The notes: a model not told the origin generated them from the letters alone. A stretch of DNA of 64,000 bases from Sulfuritalea sp. (GCA_030651305.1 JAUSCI010000019.1:1-64000); one strand, 5' to 3'; shown: positions 8,651 through 23,691, counted from the first letter of the stretch. Made by a program: numbers and translations.

Positions 8651-9688
8651 ATGGATCTGCAAATTGCGCTTCTTCTGGGGCAGGACGGCATCACCAACGG
8701 CGCCATCTATGCTCTGTTGGCATTGGCATTGGTGCTTGTGTTCGCCGTCACCCGCGTAATATTTATTCCGCAGGGCGAATTTGTCGCTTTCGGCGCTTTG
8801 ACGCTTGCCAGTTTTCAGGCTGGCAAGACGCCGGGTACACTTTGGTTGCTGATTGGTGCCGGAGTGGTGGTGGCTCTGGTCGATATCACGCAGGCGTTGC
8901 GCTCCGGCGCGCTCAGGCGAATTCCCCGCATCGTCGGCTGGAATCTGGTCTACCCGGCTGCGGCGGCAGCGACCGTCTTCCTTTTGAAACCCGGCGAATT
9001 TCCCCTGGTCGGGCAAATTGTTCTTGCGCTGGTGTTGGTAGTGCCGCTAGGACCGATGATGTATCGATTGGCCTTCCAGCCGCTGGCAGAGGCCAGTGTA
9101 TTGGTATTGCTGATTGTTGCGGTGGCCGTACATCTGGCATTGGTCGGGCTGGGGCTGCTGTTTTTCGGTGCGGAAGGTTCCCGGACGCCAAGTTTTTCTG
9201 ATGCGAGCTTCAACCTCGGACTGGTGACGGTAAGTGGTCAGACGGTATGGGTCGTGAGCGCCAGCTTGCTGTTGATCGTGGTGCTGTTTGTATTTTTTGA
9301 GCGCACCATCTACGGCAAGGCTTTGCGCGCCACCGCAATGAATCGAACCGGGGCGCGTCTGATGGGTATTTCTACTGTCATGGCCGGAAAGCTTTCCTTT
9401 CTGCTGGCCGCCCTGATTGGTGCCTTTTCGGGAATCCTGATCGCTCCGATCACCACGGTTTATTACGACACGGGCTTCCTCATCGGCCTGAAGGGCTTTG
9501 TGGGTGCCATCGTTGGCGGACTCACCAGTTACCCGGTTGCCGCCGCCGGTGCGATCCTGGTTGGCTTGCTGGAGGCTTTCTCCTCCTTCTGGGCTTCCGC
9601 CTTCAAGGAAGTGATCGTCTTCACCCTCATCATCCCGGTATTGGTCTGGCGCTCGCTGACCACGCGTCATGTCGAGGAGGATGAGTGA
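8651..9688 (+). CDS. livH: Branched-chain amino acid-type ABC transporter permease (LivH)
   Basis: This 345-residue polytopic permease carries LivH family hallmarks: the N-terminal [20 protein letters not shown] segment, the [16 protein letters not shown] cytoplasmic coupling loop and the C-terminal [11 protein letters not shown] stretch. It is longer than typical LivH (about 300) because of extra hydrophobic sequence around residues 65-135. It overlaps the next gene by four bases (ATGA), so the cassette is translationally coupled. The family imports branched-chain amino acids, but related HAAT systems also take amides, urea or aromatic acids; the substrate is undetermined because no binding protein is encoded here. 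Confidence 0.9.
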   Translation: MDLQIALLLGQDGITNGAIYALLALALVLVFAVTRVIFIPQGEFVAFGALTLASFQAGKTPGTLWLLIGAGVVVALVDITQALRSGALRRIPRIVGWNLVYPAAAAATVFLLKPGEFPLVGQIVLALVLVVPLGPMMYRLAFQPLAEASVLVLLIVAVAVHLALVGLGLLFFGAEGSRTPSFSDASFNLGLVTVSGQTVWVVSASLLLIVVLFVFFERTIYGKALRATAMNRTGARLMGISTVMAGKLSFLLAALIGAFSGILIAPITTVYYDTGFLIGLKGFVGAIVGGLTSYPVAAAGAILVGLLEAFSSFWASAFKEVIVFTLIIPVLVWRSLTTRHVEEDE

Positions 9689-11475
9689 TGGCGCGGCGCC
9701 TGCTGCTCGCCGGATTCCTTGGTCTGCTGTTGATTTCGCCGTTGGTGGCGTCCGAGTTCCACATTACTCTGCTCAACTACATAGGTCTCTATGCCATCGT
9801 TGCTCTTGGCCTGGTTCTGCTTACCGGAGTGGGCGGCCTTACCTCCTTCGGGCAGGCGGCCTTCGTCGGGCTGGGCGCTTACACGACGGCCTATCTATCA
9901 ACCGCCCAGGGTCTTCCAGGCTGGGCCTCGATGCTCGGGGGTTCGCCCTGGCTGGGACTGTTGGCAGGGCTGCTGGTGACCGGTTTGGTGGCGTATCTGC
10001 TTGGTTTGCTGACCCTGCGGCTGTCCGGACACTATTTGCCGCTGGGAACGATTGCCTGGGGCATCAGCCTCTACTTCCTGTTCGGCAATCTCGAGTTTCT
10101 CGGCGGTCACACCGGAATGTCAGGCATTCCGGCGCTGTCACTATTCGGTGTCGAACTCAGGGATGGCCGCAAATTTTATTACATGGTATGGGCGACTGTC
10201 CTCGGTGCGGTCTGGCTCACCCAGAATCTGCTGAACTCCCGCGAGGGTCGCGCGATTCGCGCGCTCAAGGGTGGGGTCGTGATGGCAGAAGCGATGGGCG
10301 TCGATACGGCTCGTTCCAAGGTGGTTATTTTTCTAATTGCCGCCTTGTTCGCTTGCGTTTCAGGCTGGTTGTATGCTCATCTGCAGCGCTTCGTCAATCC
10401 GACGCCGTTTGGTTTGCACATCGGTATCGAGTATCTGTTCATGGCCGTGGTGGGTGGAGCGGCACATGTCTGGGGCGCGCTGATCGGGGCTGGGGTCATT
10501 ACCGTGCTCAAGCAATGGCTGCAGGACTGGCTACCCAAGCTGTTGGGTGCTTCGGGCAATTTCGAAATGATCGTCTTCGGCGTGATGATGATCTTCGTCT
10601 TGCAACGTGCTCGCGATGGTCTCTGGCCAATTCTGACGCGCTTCGTGCCACTGAGTGATGCCAAGCGTGAAGTGCCAATAGGGGATGCCCTGCCGAAAAA
10701 ACCTGTTCCGGAGTCGGGCAAGGTATTACTCGAAGCGAGAAATGTCTTCAAGCGGTTTGGCGGCCTGGTCGCGAACAACAACATGTGCCTGAGCGTCAAG
10801 GCGGGTGAGGTAATGGCGCTGATCGGTCCGAACGGGGCTGGCAAGTCGACCATGTTCAATTGCGTGTCGGGCGTTGATTCTGCGAGCGAGGGTGAAGTGC
10901 TGTTTCGCGGCGAAGCGGTGACCAATCTCAACTCCCGCCAGATCGCCAGGCTGGGGATGAGCCGCACCTTTCAGCATGTGCGTCTGCTACCGACGATGAC
11001 GGTGCTGGAGAACGTGGCTATTGGCGGACACTTGCGCGGCAGCCAAGGCGTACTGTCCGCGATGTTGCACCTGGAGCGCGGCGAGGAGGCGCGTCTGCTG
11101 GCTGAGGCGGCGCGCCAGGTGGAGCGGGTCGGTTTGAGGGATTCGATGTTCGATCTGGCGGGGAGCCTCGCTCTTGGGCAGCAGCGAACCCTGGAGATCG
11201 CGCGTGCCTTGTGTGCCGACCCCTGCCTGCTGCTGCTCGACGAGCCGGCGGCGGGTTTGCGCTACATGGAGAAGCAGGCACTTGCCGAGCTGCTGAGGAA
11301 ACTGCGCGGTGAGGGCATGGGCATTCTGCTGGTGGAACACGACATGGATTTTGTGATGGGTCTGGCCGATCGCGTGGTGGTCATGGAGTTTGGCGAGAAG
11401 ATCGCGGAGGGCCTGCCTGATGAGGTGCAGCGCGATCCGGTTGTGCTCGAGGCCTATCTCGGAGGCGTTGATTGA
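9685..11475 (+). CDS. Fused LivM permease - LivG ATPase
   Basis: One 596-residue chain combines two normally separate HAAT-transporter subunits. Residues about 1-310 are a LivM-type permease, including LTGVGGLTSFGQAAFVGLGA near 47. After a short linker, residues about 345-596 form a LivG-type ATPase: Walker A GPNGAGKST near 380-388, Walker B LLLLDEPAAGL near 514 and the LVEHDMDFVMGLADRVVV stretch typical of LivG. It overlaps livH upstream and livF downstream by four bases each. Fusion fixes permease and ATPase in a 1:1 ratio. No frameshift is needed. Confidence 0.92.
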   Translation: MMARRLLLAGFLGLLLISPLVASEFHITLLNYIGLYAIVALGLVLLTGVGGLTSFGQAAFVGLGAYTTAYLSTAQGLPGWASMLGGSPWLGLLAGLLVTGLVAYLLGLLTLRLSGHYLPLGTIAWGISLYFLFGNLEFLGGHTGMSGIPALSLFGVELRDGRKFYYMVWATVLGAVWLTQNLLNSREGRAIRALKGGVVMAEAMGVDTARSKVVIFLIAALFACVSGWLYAHLQRFVNPTPFGLHIGIEYLFMAVVGGAAHVWGALIGAGVITVLKQWLQDWLPKLLGASGNFEMIVFGVMMIFVLQRARDGLWPILTRFVPLSDAKREVPIGDALPKKPVPESGKVLLEARNVFKRFGGLVANNNMCLSVKAGEVMALIGPNGAGKSTMFNCVSGVDSASEGEVLFRGEAVTNLNSRQIARLGMSRTFQHVRLLPTMTVLENVAIGGHLRGSQGVLSAMLHLERGEEARLLAEAARQVERVGLRDSMFDLAGSLALGQQRTLEIARALCADPCLLLLDEPAAGLRYMEKQALAELLRKLRGEGMGILLVEHDMDFVMGLADRVVVMEFGEKIAEGLPDEVQRDPVVLEAYLGGVD

Positions 11476-12215
11476 TGACGCAAGTCAAGACCGTTCTCGA
11501 GGTGGAAGATCTTTGCGTTTCCTACGGCAAGGTCGAAGCGCTGCATCGTGTCAGCGTCAAAGTGGGCGAGGGCCAGATCGTGACGGTGATCGGGCCCAAC
11601 GGAGCCGGCAAGACCACCATGCTGTGCTCGATCATGGGCTTGCTGCCGCACAGCCGAGGTGCGATCCGCTTTCTCGGAGACGAGCTGGGCCAGGCCGAAG
11701 TGGAGCAGATGGTGGCGCTGGGCATCACGCTCGTGCCTGAATCACGCGCCCTGTTTGGCGAAATGAGCGTCGGCGATAACCTGTTGCTCGGCGCATTTAT
11801 GCGACACCGGGCGGGGCATCGCGATCATGAGCGGAGTATGGAAGACGTGTTCCAGATATTTCCGCGACTCAAGGAGCGACGTGCGCAGCACGCGGGAACC
11901 CTGTCTGGCGGCGAGCGCCAGATGCTTGCTTTGGCGCGCGCCCTGATGGCCAAACCCAAGTTGCTGCTGCTGGATGAGCCGAGTCTTGGTTTGGCGCCAC
12001 TGATCGTGAAAGAGATTTTTCGGGTTATTGCCGATTTGAAAAAGAGGGGCGTGTCGATTCTGCTGGTGGAGCAGAATGCGCGCGCAGCATTGCAGGTGGC
12101 GGACTACGCTTATGTTCTCGAAACGGGCGAGGTCGCCTTGGAGGGAGCAAGCGAGCAGTTGATTGATGACCCGAAAGTGGTTGAGTCCTATCTCGGCTTG
12201 GGCGGCAGGAAGTAG
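11472..12215 (+). CDS. livF: Branched-chain amino acid-type ABC transporter ATPase (LivF)
   Basis: This 247-residue ATPase has Walker A GPNGAGKTT near residue 40, signature LSGGERQ and Walker B LLLLDEPSLGLAP, followed by LVEQNARAALQVADYAYVLE, characteristic of LivF rather than LivG. It completes a livH-livMG-livF cassette with all junctions overlapping. No periplasmic binding protein follows; instead the parS sites and mnmG come next. Confidence 0.94.
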   Translation: MMTQVKTVLEVEDLCVSYGKVEALHRVSVKVGEGQIVTVIGPNGAGKTTMLCSIMGLLPHSRGAIRFLGDELGQAEVEQMVALGITLVPESRALFGEMSVGDNLLLGAFMRHRAGHRDHERSMEDVFQIFPRLKERRAQHAGTLSGGERQMLALARALMAKPKLLLLDEPSLGLAPLIVKEIFRVIADLKKRGVSILLVEQNARAALQVADYAYVLETGEVALEGASEQLIDDPKVVESYLGLGGRK

Positions 12216-12220
12216 GGCGT

Positions 12221-12236
12221 TGATTCACGTGAAACC
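12221..12236. promoter_or_regulatory. Degenerate parS-like site
   Basis: TGATTCACGTGAAACC matches the 16-bp parS consensus at 14 of 16 positions and keeps the central CACGTG. It lies 10 bases before a perfect parS copy, immediately after livF. Two close sites fit a ParB loading centre. Confidence 0.65.
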
Positions 12237-12246
12237 AGATCCGTTC

Positions 12247-12262
12247 TGTTTCACGTGAAACA
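12247..12262. promoter_or_regulatory. parS: parS centromere site
   Basis: TGTTTCACGTGAAACA is a perfect match to the conserved 16-bp palindromic chromosomal parS site bound by ParB. It lies about 2.6 kb upstream of parA and 10 kb from the oriC candidate, the usual origin-proximal position. It also sits in the mnmG leader, so ParB could affect transcription of mnmG-rsmG-parAB. Confidence 0.95.
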
Positions 12263-12299
12263 AAGCGCCGGTATTCACTGAAGCAGTGTTATTGAAACG

Positions 12300-12325
12300 A
12301 GAGGCGTATGATTGCGCCTCTTTTT
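12300..12325 (+). terminator. Intrinsic-terminator-like hairpin overlapping the mnmG start
   Basis: AGAGGCG (12300-12306) pairs with CGCCTCT (12315-12321) across an 8-base loop and is followed by T to 12325, giving a terminator-like structure. It may end the liv operon transcript. The mnmG ATG at 12308 lies inside the loop, so either mnmG starts at the GTG at 12338 or the hairpin is an attenuator in the mnmG leader. Confidence 0.6.
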
Positions 12326-14215
12326 GGGTCTCCCGGCGTGCAATTCCCTGCTTCGTTCGATGTGATTGTGATTGGTGGCGGCCATGCGGGCACCGAGGCG
12401 GCGCTGGCGGCCGCGCGCTCCGGTGCGCGAACTCTGCTGTTGACGCACAACATCGAAACCCTGGGTGCCATGTCCTGCAATCCGTCGATCGGCGGAATCG
12501 GCAAGGGGCATCTGGTGAAGGAGGTCGATGCGCTCGGCGGCGCAATGGCGGCAGCCACGGATGAGGCGGGAATTCAGTTTCGCATTCTGAATGCCTCGAA
12601 GGGGCCTGCGGTACGTGCCACGCGGGCCCAGGCTGATCGCCAACTCTACAAGCAGGCTATCCGCCGGCGCCTCGAAAACCAGCCGAATCTGACGCTGTTC
12701 CAGCAGGCCGCCGATGATCTGATCCTGCGCGGTGACCGCGTCGGCGGCGTTGTGACGCAGTTGGGGATTCGCTTCGAGGCTCCTGCGGTGATCCTCACGG
12801 CAGGGACTTTTCTGAATGGCCTGGTTCATGTCGGACTGGCGAATTACCGGGCCGGACGTTTTGGCGATCCGTCGGCGATCTCCTTGGCTGAGCGGCTGAA
12901 GGAGATGCAGCTTCCGGTAGGCCGGCTCAAGACCGGAACGCCACCCCGCCTCGATGGGCGCAGTGTCGATTATTCGGTGCTGCATGAGCAGCCCGGAGAC
13001 GACCCGGTACCGGTATTCTCGTTCATGGGTACCCGCGCCCAGCATCCGCGCCAGGTATCCTGCTGGATCACACATACCAACAGGCGCACCCACGACATCA
13101 TCCGTTCCGGACTGGATCGATCGCCGATGTTTACCGGCGTCATCGAGGGGGTGGGACCGCGCTATTGCCCATCGATAGAGGACAAGATTCATCGGTTCGC
13201 CGGCAAGGACAGTCATCAGATATTTCTTGAGCCTGAAGGCCTCGATACCCACGAAATATATCCGCAGGGCGTCTCCACCAGCCTGCCCTACGACATTCAG
13301 CTGGCTTTGCTGCGCTCCATCCGCGGACTTGAGCGCGCACACATTACTCGCCCCGGATACGCCATCGAGTACGACTATTTCGATCCGCGCAACCTCAAGG
13401 ACAGCCTGGAAACCAAGTCGATCGCCGGGCTGTTTTTCGCCGGACAGATCAACGGCACGACGGGTTATGAGGAAGCTGCGGCGCAGGGCTTGCTTGCAGG
13501 TCTGAATGCGGCGCGCAGCGCGAAACAGTTGCCGGCGTGGTCGCCGCGCCGCGATCAGGCCTACCTCGGCGTCCTGGTGGACGACTTGATCACGCGCGGC
13601 GTGTCCGAGCCCTATCGAATGTTTACCAGCCGCGCCGAATATCGCCTGTCCCTGCGCGAGGACAACGCCGATTTGCGTCTGACCGAAATCGGACGGGTAC
13701 TTGGGCTGGTGGATGATCGACGCTGGGATGCATTCAACCGCAAGCGTGACGCTGTAGCGGTCGAAGCGGAGCGCCTGAAAGCTACCTGGGTCAATCCGCG
13801 TCAATTTTCCGAGGCCGACGCGGCGCGTGTGCTGGGCCAGCCGATGGAACGTGAATACCGGCTGTTCGATTTGCTGCGACGGCCCGAAGTCAGCTATGCC
13901 AGTCTGCTGACCTTGCCCGGGGCAGGCGAGGGCGTTGCGACTCCCGAAGTTATCGAACAAGTGGAGATCCAGGCCAAGTATCAGGGCTATATCGAGCGGC
14001 AAAAGGACGAGGTCGAAAAGAGTCTTGCCCATGAATCCCTGCCGCTGCCGGGTGACATTGACTATGCGCAGGTGCCGGGTTTGTCCTTCGAGGTGAGGCA
14101 GAAGCTCGTCCAGGCGCGGCCGCAGACCCTGGGGCAGGCGTCGCGTCTGCAGGGAGTAACCCCGGCGGCGATTTCCCTGCTGCTGGTGTATCTTAAACGG
14201 CGCAAGGCAGCATGA
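12308..14215 (+). CDS. mnmG: tRNA uridine-5-carboxymethylaminomethyl modification enzyme MnmG (GidA)
   Basis: This is the FAD-dependent partner of MnmE in U34 tRNA modification. The dinucleotide-binding motif [20 protein letters not shown] is at about residues 20-39, with the family stretches [20 protein letters not shown] and [20 protein letters not shown] further on; the 635 residues fit the family. The ATG at 12308 has a GAGAGG ribosome site but lies within a terminator-like hairpin; a GTG at 12338 would give the more usual short N-terminus. It overlaps rsmG by four bases. Confidence 0.96.
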   Translation: MIAPLFGSPGVQFPASFDVIVIGGGHAGTEAALAAARSGARTLLLTHNIETLGAMSCNPSIGGIGKGHLVKEVDALGGAMAAATDEAGIQFRILNASKGPAVRATRAQADRQLYKQAIRRRLENQPNLTLFQQAADDLILRGDRVGGVVTQLGIRFEAPAVILTAGTFLNGLVHVGLANYRAGRFGDPSAISLAERLKEMQLPVGRLKTGTPPRLDGRSVDYSVLHEQPGDDPVPVFSFMGTRAQHPRQVSCWITHTNRRTHDIIRSGLDRSPMFTGVIEGVGPRYCPSIEDKIHRFAGKDSHQIFLEPEGLDTHEIYPQGVSTSLPYDIQLALLRSIRGLERAHITRPGYAIEYDYFDPRNLKDSLETKSIAGLFFAGQINGTTGYEEAAAQGLLAGLNAARSAKQLPAWSPRRDQAYLGVLVDDLITRGVSEPYRMFTSRAEYRLSLREDNADLRLTEIGRVLGLVDDRRWDAFNRKRDAVAVEAERLKATWVNPRQFSEADAARVLGQPMEREYRLFDLLRRPEVSYASLLTLPGAGEGVATPEVIEQVEIQAKYQGYIERQKDEVEKSLAHESLPLPGDIDYAQVPGLSFEVRQKLVQARPQTLGQASRLQGVTPAAISLLLVYLKRRKAA

Positions 14216-14847
14216 ACCTGACGAGCCAGCTAAAGGAAGGTCTCGCTGCCCTGGGGCTTGACCTGTCTGTGGCAGTCCAGGCAAAGCTGCTCGGCTACGT
14301 GGCGCTGCTGAAGAAATGGAACCGTACTTATAACCTGACCGCGATCCGCGATGAAAGCGAAATGGTCACCCAGCATCTGCTCGATTCACTCGCCGTCCTG
14401 CCGGCTGTGCAAGAGTCGGCGCTGGCGGGACGGCGCTGGGCGGATGTCGGTAGTGGCGCAGGATTACCTGGGATCCCGTTGGCGCTGGCGCGCCCGGATC
14501 TCGCCATGACTCTGATCGAGGCGGTGGAAAAAAAGTCCGCCTTCCAGCGGCAGGCCAAGATCGAGCTCGGCCTGGAAAATATTGCAGTTGTCAGCGGACG
14601 GGTGGAAGAAGCACCGGGTGGGCTGTTCGATGCTGTCATTTCCCGCGCCTTCGCCGATCTGGCCACCTTCGTCGATCTCGCGGGTCATTTGCTTGCCAGG
14701 AATGGCAGGCTCTATGCCATGAAGGGCCTTGCACCCGAGGACGAGTTGAGCCGCCTGCCGACTGGCTGGGCGGTGCTTGATTGCACCAGGCTGAATGTTC
14801 CGGGGCTGGACGCGCAGCGCCATTTGATTGTTCTTGAGAGAATCTGA
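14212..14847 (+). CDS. rsmG: 16S rRNA (guanine527-N7)-methyltransferase RsmG (GidB)
   Basis: This 211-residue SAM-dependent methyltransferase modifies G527 of 16S rRNA. The SAM-binding motif [15 protein letters not shown] lies near residues 77-91, and the N-terminal [13 protein letters not shown] is a family signature. It is coupled to mnmG by a four-base overlap and followed two bases later by parA, the mnmG-rsmG-parA-parB order common near bacterial origins. Confidence 0.96.
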   Translation: MNLTSQLKEGLAALGLDLSVAVQAKLLGYVALLKKWNRTYNLTAIRDESEMVTQHLLDSLAVLPAVQESALAGRRWADVGSGAGLPGIPLALARPDLAMTLIEAVEKKSAFQRQAKIELGLENIAVVSGRVEEAPGGLFDAVISRAFADLATFVDLAGHLLARNGRLYAMKGLAPEDELSRLPTGWAVLDCTRLNVPGLDAQRHLIVLERI

Positions 14848-14849
14848 CG

Positions 14850-15629
14850 ATGCACATATTTGCAATAGCCAATCAAAAAGGCGGGGTGGCAAAAACCACT
14901 ACCGCCGTAAATCTGGCGGCCGCGCTGACGGCCAGCGGCCAGCGTACCCTGCTGGTGGACCTTGATCCCCAGGGTAACGCGACCATGGGTTGCGGGATAG
15001 ACAAGCGCGGTCTCAAATCATCCGTCTATCAGGTATTGCTCAAGCTGGGAACACTCGCTGATGCGCGGGTGATGTCGCCTTCGGGCAAGTTCGACGTTTT
15101 GCCGGCGAACCGCGATCTGGCGGGAGCAGAGGTCGAACTGGTGGATCTCGACATGCGTGAGACGCGCCTGAAGGAGGCGCTGGCTGCACACGAAGCGGAT
15201 TACGATTTCGTGTTGATCGATTGTCCGCCGTCGCTGTCGATGCTGACTTTGAATGGCTTATGCGCGGCGCACGGCGTGATTATTCCTATGCAGTGTGAGT
15301 ACTACGCGCTGGAAGGATTGTCGGACCTGGTGAACACAATCAAGAAGGTGCATGCCAATCTGAATCGCGACCTCAAGATCATCGGTTTGCTGCGGGTCAT
15401 GTATGACCCGCGGAATACCCTCTCGACACAGGTTTCGGCACAGCTGGAACAGCATTTCGGGGACAAGGTGTTCAAGACCCTGGTGCCGCGCAACGTACGC
15501 CTCGCCGAAGCGCCCAGCTACGGCGTGCCCGGCGTGCTCTTCGACAAGGCGGCCAAAGGCGCGCAGGCCTACATGGCCTTCGCCGTTGAAATGATCGATC
15601 GTGTCAATTCCTGGAAGGATGAGTCGTGA
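14850..15629 (+). CDS. parA: Chromosome-partitioning ATPase ParA (Soj)
   Basis: This 259-residue deviant-Walker ATPase forms DNA-bound gradients that move ParB-parS complexes. The P-loop is KGGVAKTTT (residues about 10-18) with the signature lysine; Ala replaces the more common Gly before Lys, a known natural variant. LVDLDPQGNATMG and FVLIDCPPSLSMLT follow. The start overlaps nothing but lies two bases after rsmG; the end overlaps parB by four bases. parS sites are 2.6 kb upstream. Confidence 0.96.
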   Translation: MHIFAIANQKGGVAKTTTAVNLAAALTASGQRTLLVDLDPQGNATMGCGIDKRGLKSSVYQVLLKLGTLADARVMSPSGKFDVLPANRDLAGAEVELVDLDMRETRLKEALAAHEADYDFVLIDCPPSLSMLTLNGLCAAHGVIIPMQCEYYALEGLSDLVNTIKKVHANLNRDLKIIGLLRVMYDPRNTLSTQVSAQLEQHFGDKVFKTLVPRNVRLAEAPSYGVPGVLFDKAAKGAQAYMAFAVEMIDRVNSWKDES

Positions 15630-16480
15630 ATCTACCGAAAACAACGAAACAAAGGGGCCTTGGCCGTGGCCTCGATGCCCTCCTGGCCGCCAACAATACC
15701 CCGGAGAGCCAGCGCCAGGAAATGCTTGCGGTCGGCGCTTTGCAGCCGGGGAAATATCAGCCGCGAACGCGCATGGATCCCGGCTCGCTTGAGGAACTGG
15801 CGGCTTCGATCAAGGCCCAGGGACTGATCCAGCCGATCTCCGTGCGGCCGGTGAGCACTGGGCACTACGAGATCATCGCTGGTGAGCGGCGCTGGCGTGC
15901 AGCACAAATTGCCGGACTGGCAGAAGTGCCAGTGCTGATCCGCGATATTCCTGATGACGCCGCATTGGCGATGTCGCTGATCGAGAATATCCAGCGCGAA
16001 GATCTGAATCCGCTCGAAGAAGCGGCGGGCATCCAGCGTTTGATCGACGAATTCAAAATGACCCATCAGCAGGCCGCCGACGCCGTCGGCCGCTCGCGTT
16101 CAGCCGCTACCAACCTGCTGCGCCTGCTGCTACTGGCGAAACCGGCGCAGGACATGCTGATGGCCGGCGACATCGAGATGGGCCATGCCAGGGCTCTGTT
16201 GCCCCTGTCCAAGAGTGAGCAAGGCCGCGTTGCCGCCCTGGTGGCGGATAAGGGTTTTTCGGTGCGAGAGACCGAGCGCTTGGTGGCGCGGCAACTGAAT
16301 CCACCGGCCAGCGGCAGCAAAAACAAGCCGGATCGCGACCTTCTGCGTCTTGAAGAAGAACTCTCCGATCGTCTCGGGGCCACGGTCAAGATCAGCGCCA
16401 ACCGCAAAGGGGGTGGCAGTCTTTCGATACGTTTTGGCAGCCTCGATCAATTGGATGGTCTGCTGGCGAAGCTCGGCTAA
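15626..16480 (+). CDS. parB: Chromosome-partitioning protein ParB (Spo0J)
   Basis: This 284-residue parS-binding CTP-switch protein has the RGLGRGLDALL N-terminal ParA-interacting peptide (near residue 10), the ParB/Srx core with GERRWRAAQIAGL near 86, ENIQREDLNPLEEA and a helix-turn-helix around 140-165. The C-terminal dimerisation domain ends the protein. It is translationally coupled to parA. The perfect parS in the mnmG leader is its likely loading site. Confidence 0.96.
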   Translation: MNLPKTTKQRGLGRGLDALLAANNTPESQRQEMLAVGALQPGKYQPRTRMDPGSLEELAASIKAQGLIQPISVRPVSTGHYEIIAGERRWRAAQIAGLAEVPVLIRDIPDDAALAMSLIENIQREDLNPLEEAAGIQRLIDEFKMTHQQAADAVGRSRSAATNLLRLLLLAKPAQDMLMAGDIEMGHARALLPLSKSEQGRVAALVADKGFSVRETERLVARQLNPPASGSKNKPDRDLLRLEEELSDRLGATVKISANRKGGGSLSIRFGSLDQLDGLLAKLG

Positions 16481-16534
16481 GCGCACAAGCGTTTGTCGAT
16501 GCAAATTGCCATGCCGCGCTGCAGCATAAAGCAT

Positions 16535-16563
16535 TTGACAACCTATCATCAATGGCCTATATT
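16535..16563 (+). promoter_or_regulatory. Predicted sigma70 promoter of the atp operon
   Basis: A consensus -35 TTGACA (16535-16540) and -10 TATATT (16558-16563) are separated by 17 bases, 32 bases upstream of the atpI start. This is among the best promoter matches in the window and lies in the only non-coding gap between parB and atpI. Confidence 0.8.
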
Positions 16564-16595
16564 CGCGGGCTTTTGGGCGCGGCCAGGTCTTATAG

Positions 16596-18093
<1,498 letters not shown>

Positions 18094-18125
18094 TCGTCTC
18101 CCCTAACGCTTAAGGAGCGATTACC

Positions 18126-18596
18126 GTGAATCTGAACGCAACGCTGTTTGCCCAGCTGGTTGTGTTCCTCATTTTGGCGTGGTTCACGATGAAGTTCGTG
18201 TGGCCGCCCATCATGAAGGCACTTGATGAGCGCGCGAGCAAGATCGCCGACGGGCTTGCGGCCGCAGACAAGGCCAAAGCCGATCTGGCTCACGCAGAAA
18301 AGAAAGCAGGCGACGAATTGCGCAAGGCGCGCGAGTCGGCGGCCGAATTCCGCAGTGGCGCCGAGAGGCAGGTGGCCCAGTTGATCGAAGACGCGCGCGC
18401 CGAAGGTGCTCGCATCGTCAATGCGGCTCGCGAAGCTGCCGAGGCCGAGGCGGGTGCCGCTTCGCAGCGTGCCAAGGAAGCCTTGCGCGAACACGTGGCC
18501 GTCCTCGCTGTTGCTGGTGCCGAGCGTATCCTGCGCAAGGAAATCAATGCTCAGGCCCACGCAGAGTTGCTGACGCAACTCAAGTTGGAGCTGTAA
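18126..18596 (+). CDS. atpF: F1Fo ATP synthase subunit b
   Basis: This 156-residue peripheral stalk subunit has one N-terminal membrane helix (about residues 4-26) followed by a long charged, Ala-rich coiled coil. It starts MNLNATLFAQLVVFLILAWF, the standard b-subunit N-terminus. An AAGGAG ribosome site is upstream. One copy only, as expected for a homodimeric stalk. Confidence 0.97.
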   Translation: MNLNATLFAQLVVFLILAWFTMKFVWPPIMKALDERASKIADGLAAADKAKADLAHAEKKAGDELRKARESAAEFRSGAERQVAQLIEDARAEGARIVNAAREAAEAEAGAASQRAKEALREHVAVLAVAGAERILRKEINAQAHAELLTQLKLEL

Positions 18597-18602
18597 TCCG
18601 CC

Positions 18603-19151
18603 ATGGCCGAAAACGTCACCCTTGCGCGTCCCTATGCCGAGGCCGCGTTCCAGCTGGCCAAAGGCGGGAATGCACTGGCGGCCTGGTCCGATGTACTTTC
18701 GAGGCTTTCCGCCGTGGCGGCAAATCCGGAAATGGAAGAGTGCATCGGCAATCCGCGCTTGAGCCCTGCAGAGCTGGCACAGCTCTGCCTCGATGTGGCT
18801 GCATCGGGTTCGAAGGCGGGCTTGTCGGACGACCAGCAGAACTTCGTCCGGGTGCTGGCAGACAATGATCGTCTTATCGTCCTGCCCGAGATCAATGAAC
18901 TCTTCAATCAGCTCAAGCATGGGCATGAAGGTGTCAAGGATGCTGAAATCAGCTCGGCCTTTGCCCTTGATGAAGCCACACTGAACGCCCTGGTGGCCGA
19001 TCTCGAACGCAAATTCGGGTGCAAGATCCAGGCGACCGTCAAGGTCGATGCCGAACTTATCGGCGGCGTGCGCATTGCCGTCGGCGATGAAGTGATTGAT
19101 GCCTCGGTCCGCAGCAAACTCGCTGCGATGGCCATCGCGCTAAAGAACTAG
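18603..19151 (+). CDS. atpH: F1Fo ATP synthase subunit delta
   Basis: This 182-residue stator subunit links F1 to the b dimer. It starts with the family-typical [14 protein letters not shown] and has the conserved C-terminal [21 protein letters not shown]. Length and position between atpF and atpA match the standard operon. Confidence 0.97.
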   Translation: MAENVTLARPYAEAAFQLAKGGNALAAWSDVLSRLSAVAANPEMEECIGNPRLSPAELAQLCLDVAASGSKAGLSDDQQNFVRVLADNDRLIVLPEINELFNQLKHGHEGVKDAEISSAFALDEATLNALVADLERKFGCKIQATVKVDAELIGGVRIAVGDEVIDASVRSKLAAMAIALKN

Positions 19152-19161
19152 GAGCAATTCC

Positions 19162-20700
<1,539 letters not shown>

Positions 20701-20735
20701 TCGCAAACCGCTGACGAACTGTTAACGAGGCGATC

Positions 20736-23067
<2,332 letters not shown>

Positions 23068-23098
23068 TCTCTACCCGCGATCACAATAGAGGTAAATA

Positions 23099-23521
23099 AT
23101 GGCCATGACTATTCATGTGGACGTCGTTAGTGCCGAGGAGTCGATCTTCTCCGGTCTGGCGGAATTCGTCGTCCTGCCGGGCGAGGCAGGCGAACTGGGC
23201 ATTCTGCCCGGCCATATGCCGCTGATGACCCGCATCAAGCCAGGTGCGGTTCGCATCAAGTTGCCCGGCGACAAGGAAGAGTTGATTTTTGTTGCCGGCG
23301 GATTGCTTGAAGTGCAACCGGGTCTGGTCACCGTATTGGCCGATACCGCGATTCGCGGCGCCGATCTTGATCACGCAAAGGCGATGGAAGCGAAAAAAAT
23401 GGCCGAGGAAGCAATGGTCAATCGCGGCTCCCAAATGGATTATGCCCGTGCCCAGGCCGAACTCGCCGAAGCCATCGCCCAACTGGCCGCCATTGATCGT
23501 TTGCGCAAACAGCGCCACTAA
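23099..23521 (+). CDS. atpC: F1Fo ATP synthase subunit epsilon
   Basis: This 140-residue rotor subunit has an N-terminal beta sandwich ([16 protein letters not shown] near 34-49) and a C-terminal helical hairpin that regulates ATPase activity. It is the last gene of the operon, followed 25 bases later by an intrinsic terminator. An alternative start two codons in (ATG 23105) is possible. Confidence 0.96.
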   Translation: MAMTIHVDVVSAEESIFSGLAEFVVLPGEAGELGILPGHMPLMTRIKPGAVRIKLPGDKEELIFVAGGLLEVQPGLVTVLADTAIRGADLDHAKAMEAKKMAEEAMVNRGSQMDYARAQAELAEAIAQLAAIDRLRKQRH

Positions 23522-23546
23522 ACCGAGCCTACCGGCAATGCAATAC

Positions 23547-23571
23547 AAGGGCAGCTTCGGCTGCCCTTTTT
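23547..23571 (+). terminator. Intrinsic terminator of the atp operon
   Basis: A 9-bp perfect stem AAGGGCAGC/GCTGCCCTT closed by an extra-stable TTCG tetraloop is followed by a T run to 23571. It lies 25 bases after the atpC stop and ends the atp transcript. Confidence 0.95.
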
Positions 23572-23659
23572 GTTCGAAACAAGAGTCGGCGCCGGCGGTA
23601 CGGCGATCAGATTCTTGCGGCGCCCGGCTGCCCGGCTTGCAATTGGTTTAGTCCTAAAT

Positions 23660-23680
23660 TAGACTGTACGGTCCAGTCTA
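23660..23680. promoter_or_regulatory. Inverted-repeat operator upstream of tetR
   Basis: TAGACTG (23660-23666) and CAGTCTA (23674-23680) form a perfect 7-bp inverted repeat with a 7-base spacer, 11 bases before the regulator start. The size and position are typical of a TetR-family operator that would autoregulate the regulator and the efflux operon behind it. Confidence 0.65.
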
Positions 23681-23691
23681 CTCCTGACCCC

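Noticed and set aside
12275-14284. A 669-codon open frame antisense to mnmG
   Set aside because: Shadow of mnmG; no recognisable motif and no ribosome site.
14877-14903. Ala in place of Gly in the ParA P-loop (KGGVAKT)
   Set aside because: The catalytic lysines are intact and this substitution occurs naturally in ParA/Soj proteins; not evidence of a defect.
23583-23595. GAGTCGGCGC-type sequence seen also near 28779 and 41264
   Set aside because: Only 10-14 matching bases in GC-rich contexts, with no shared flanks; too weak for a repeat family.
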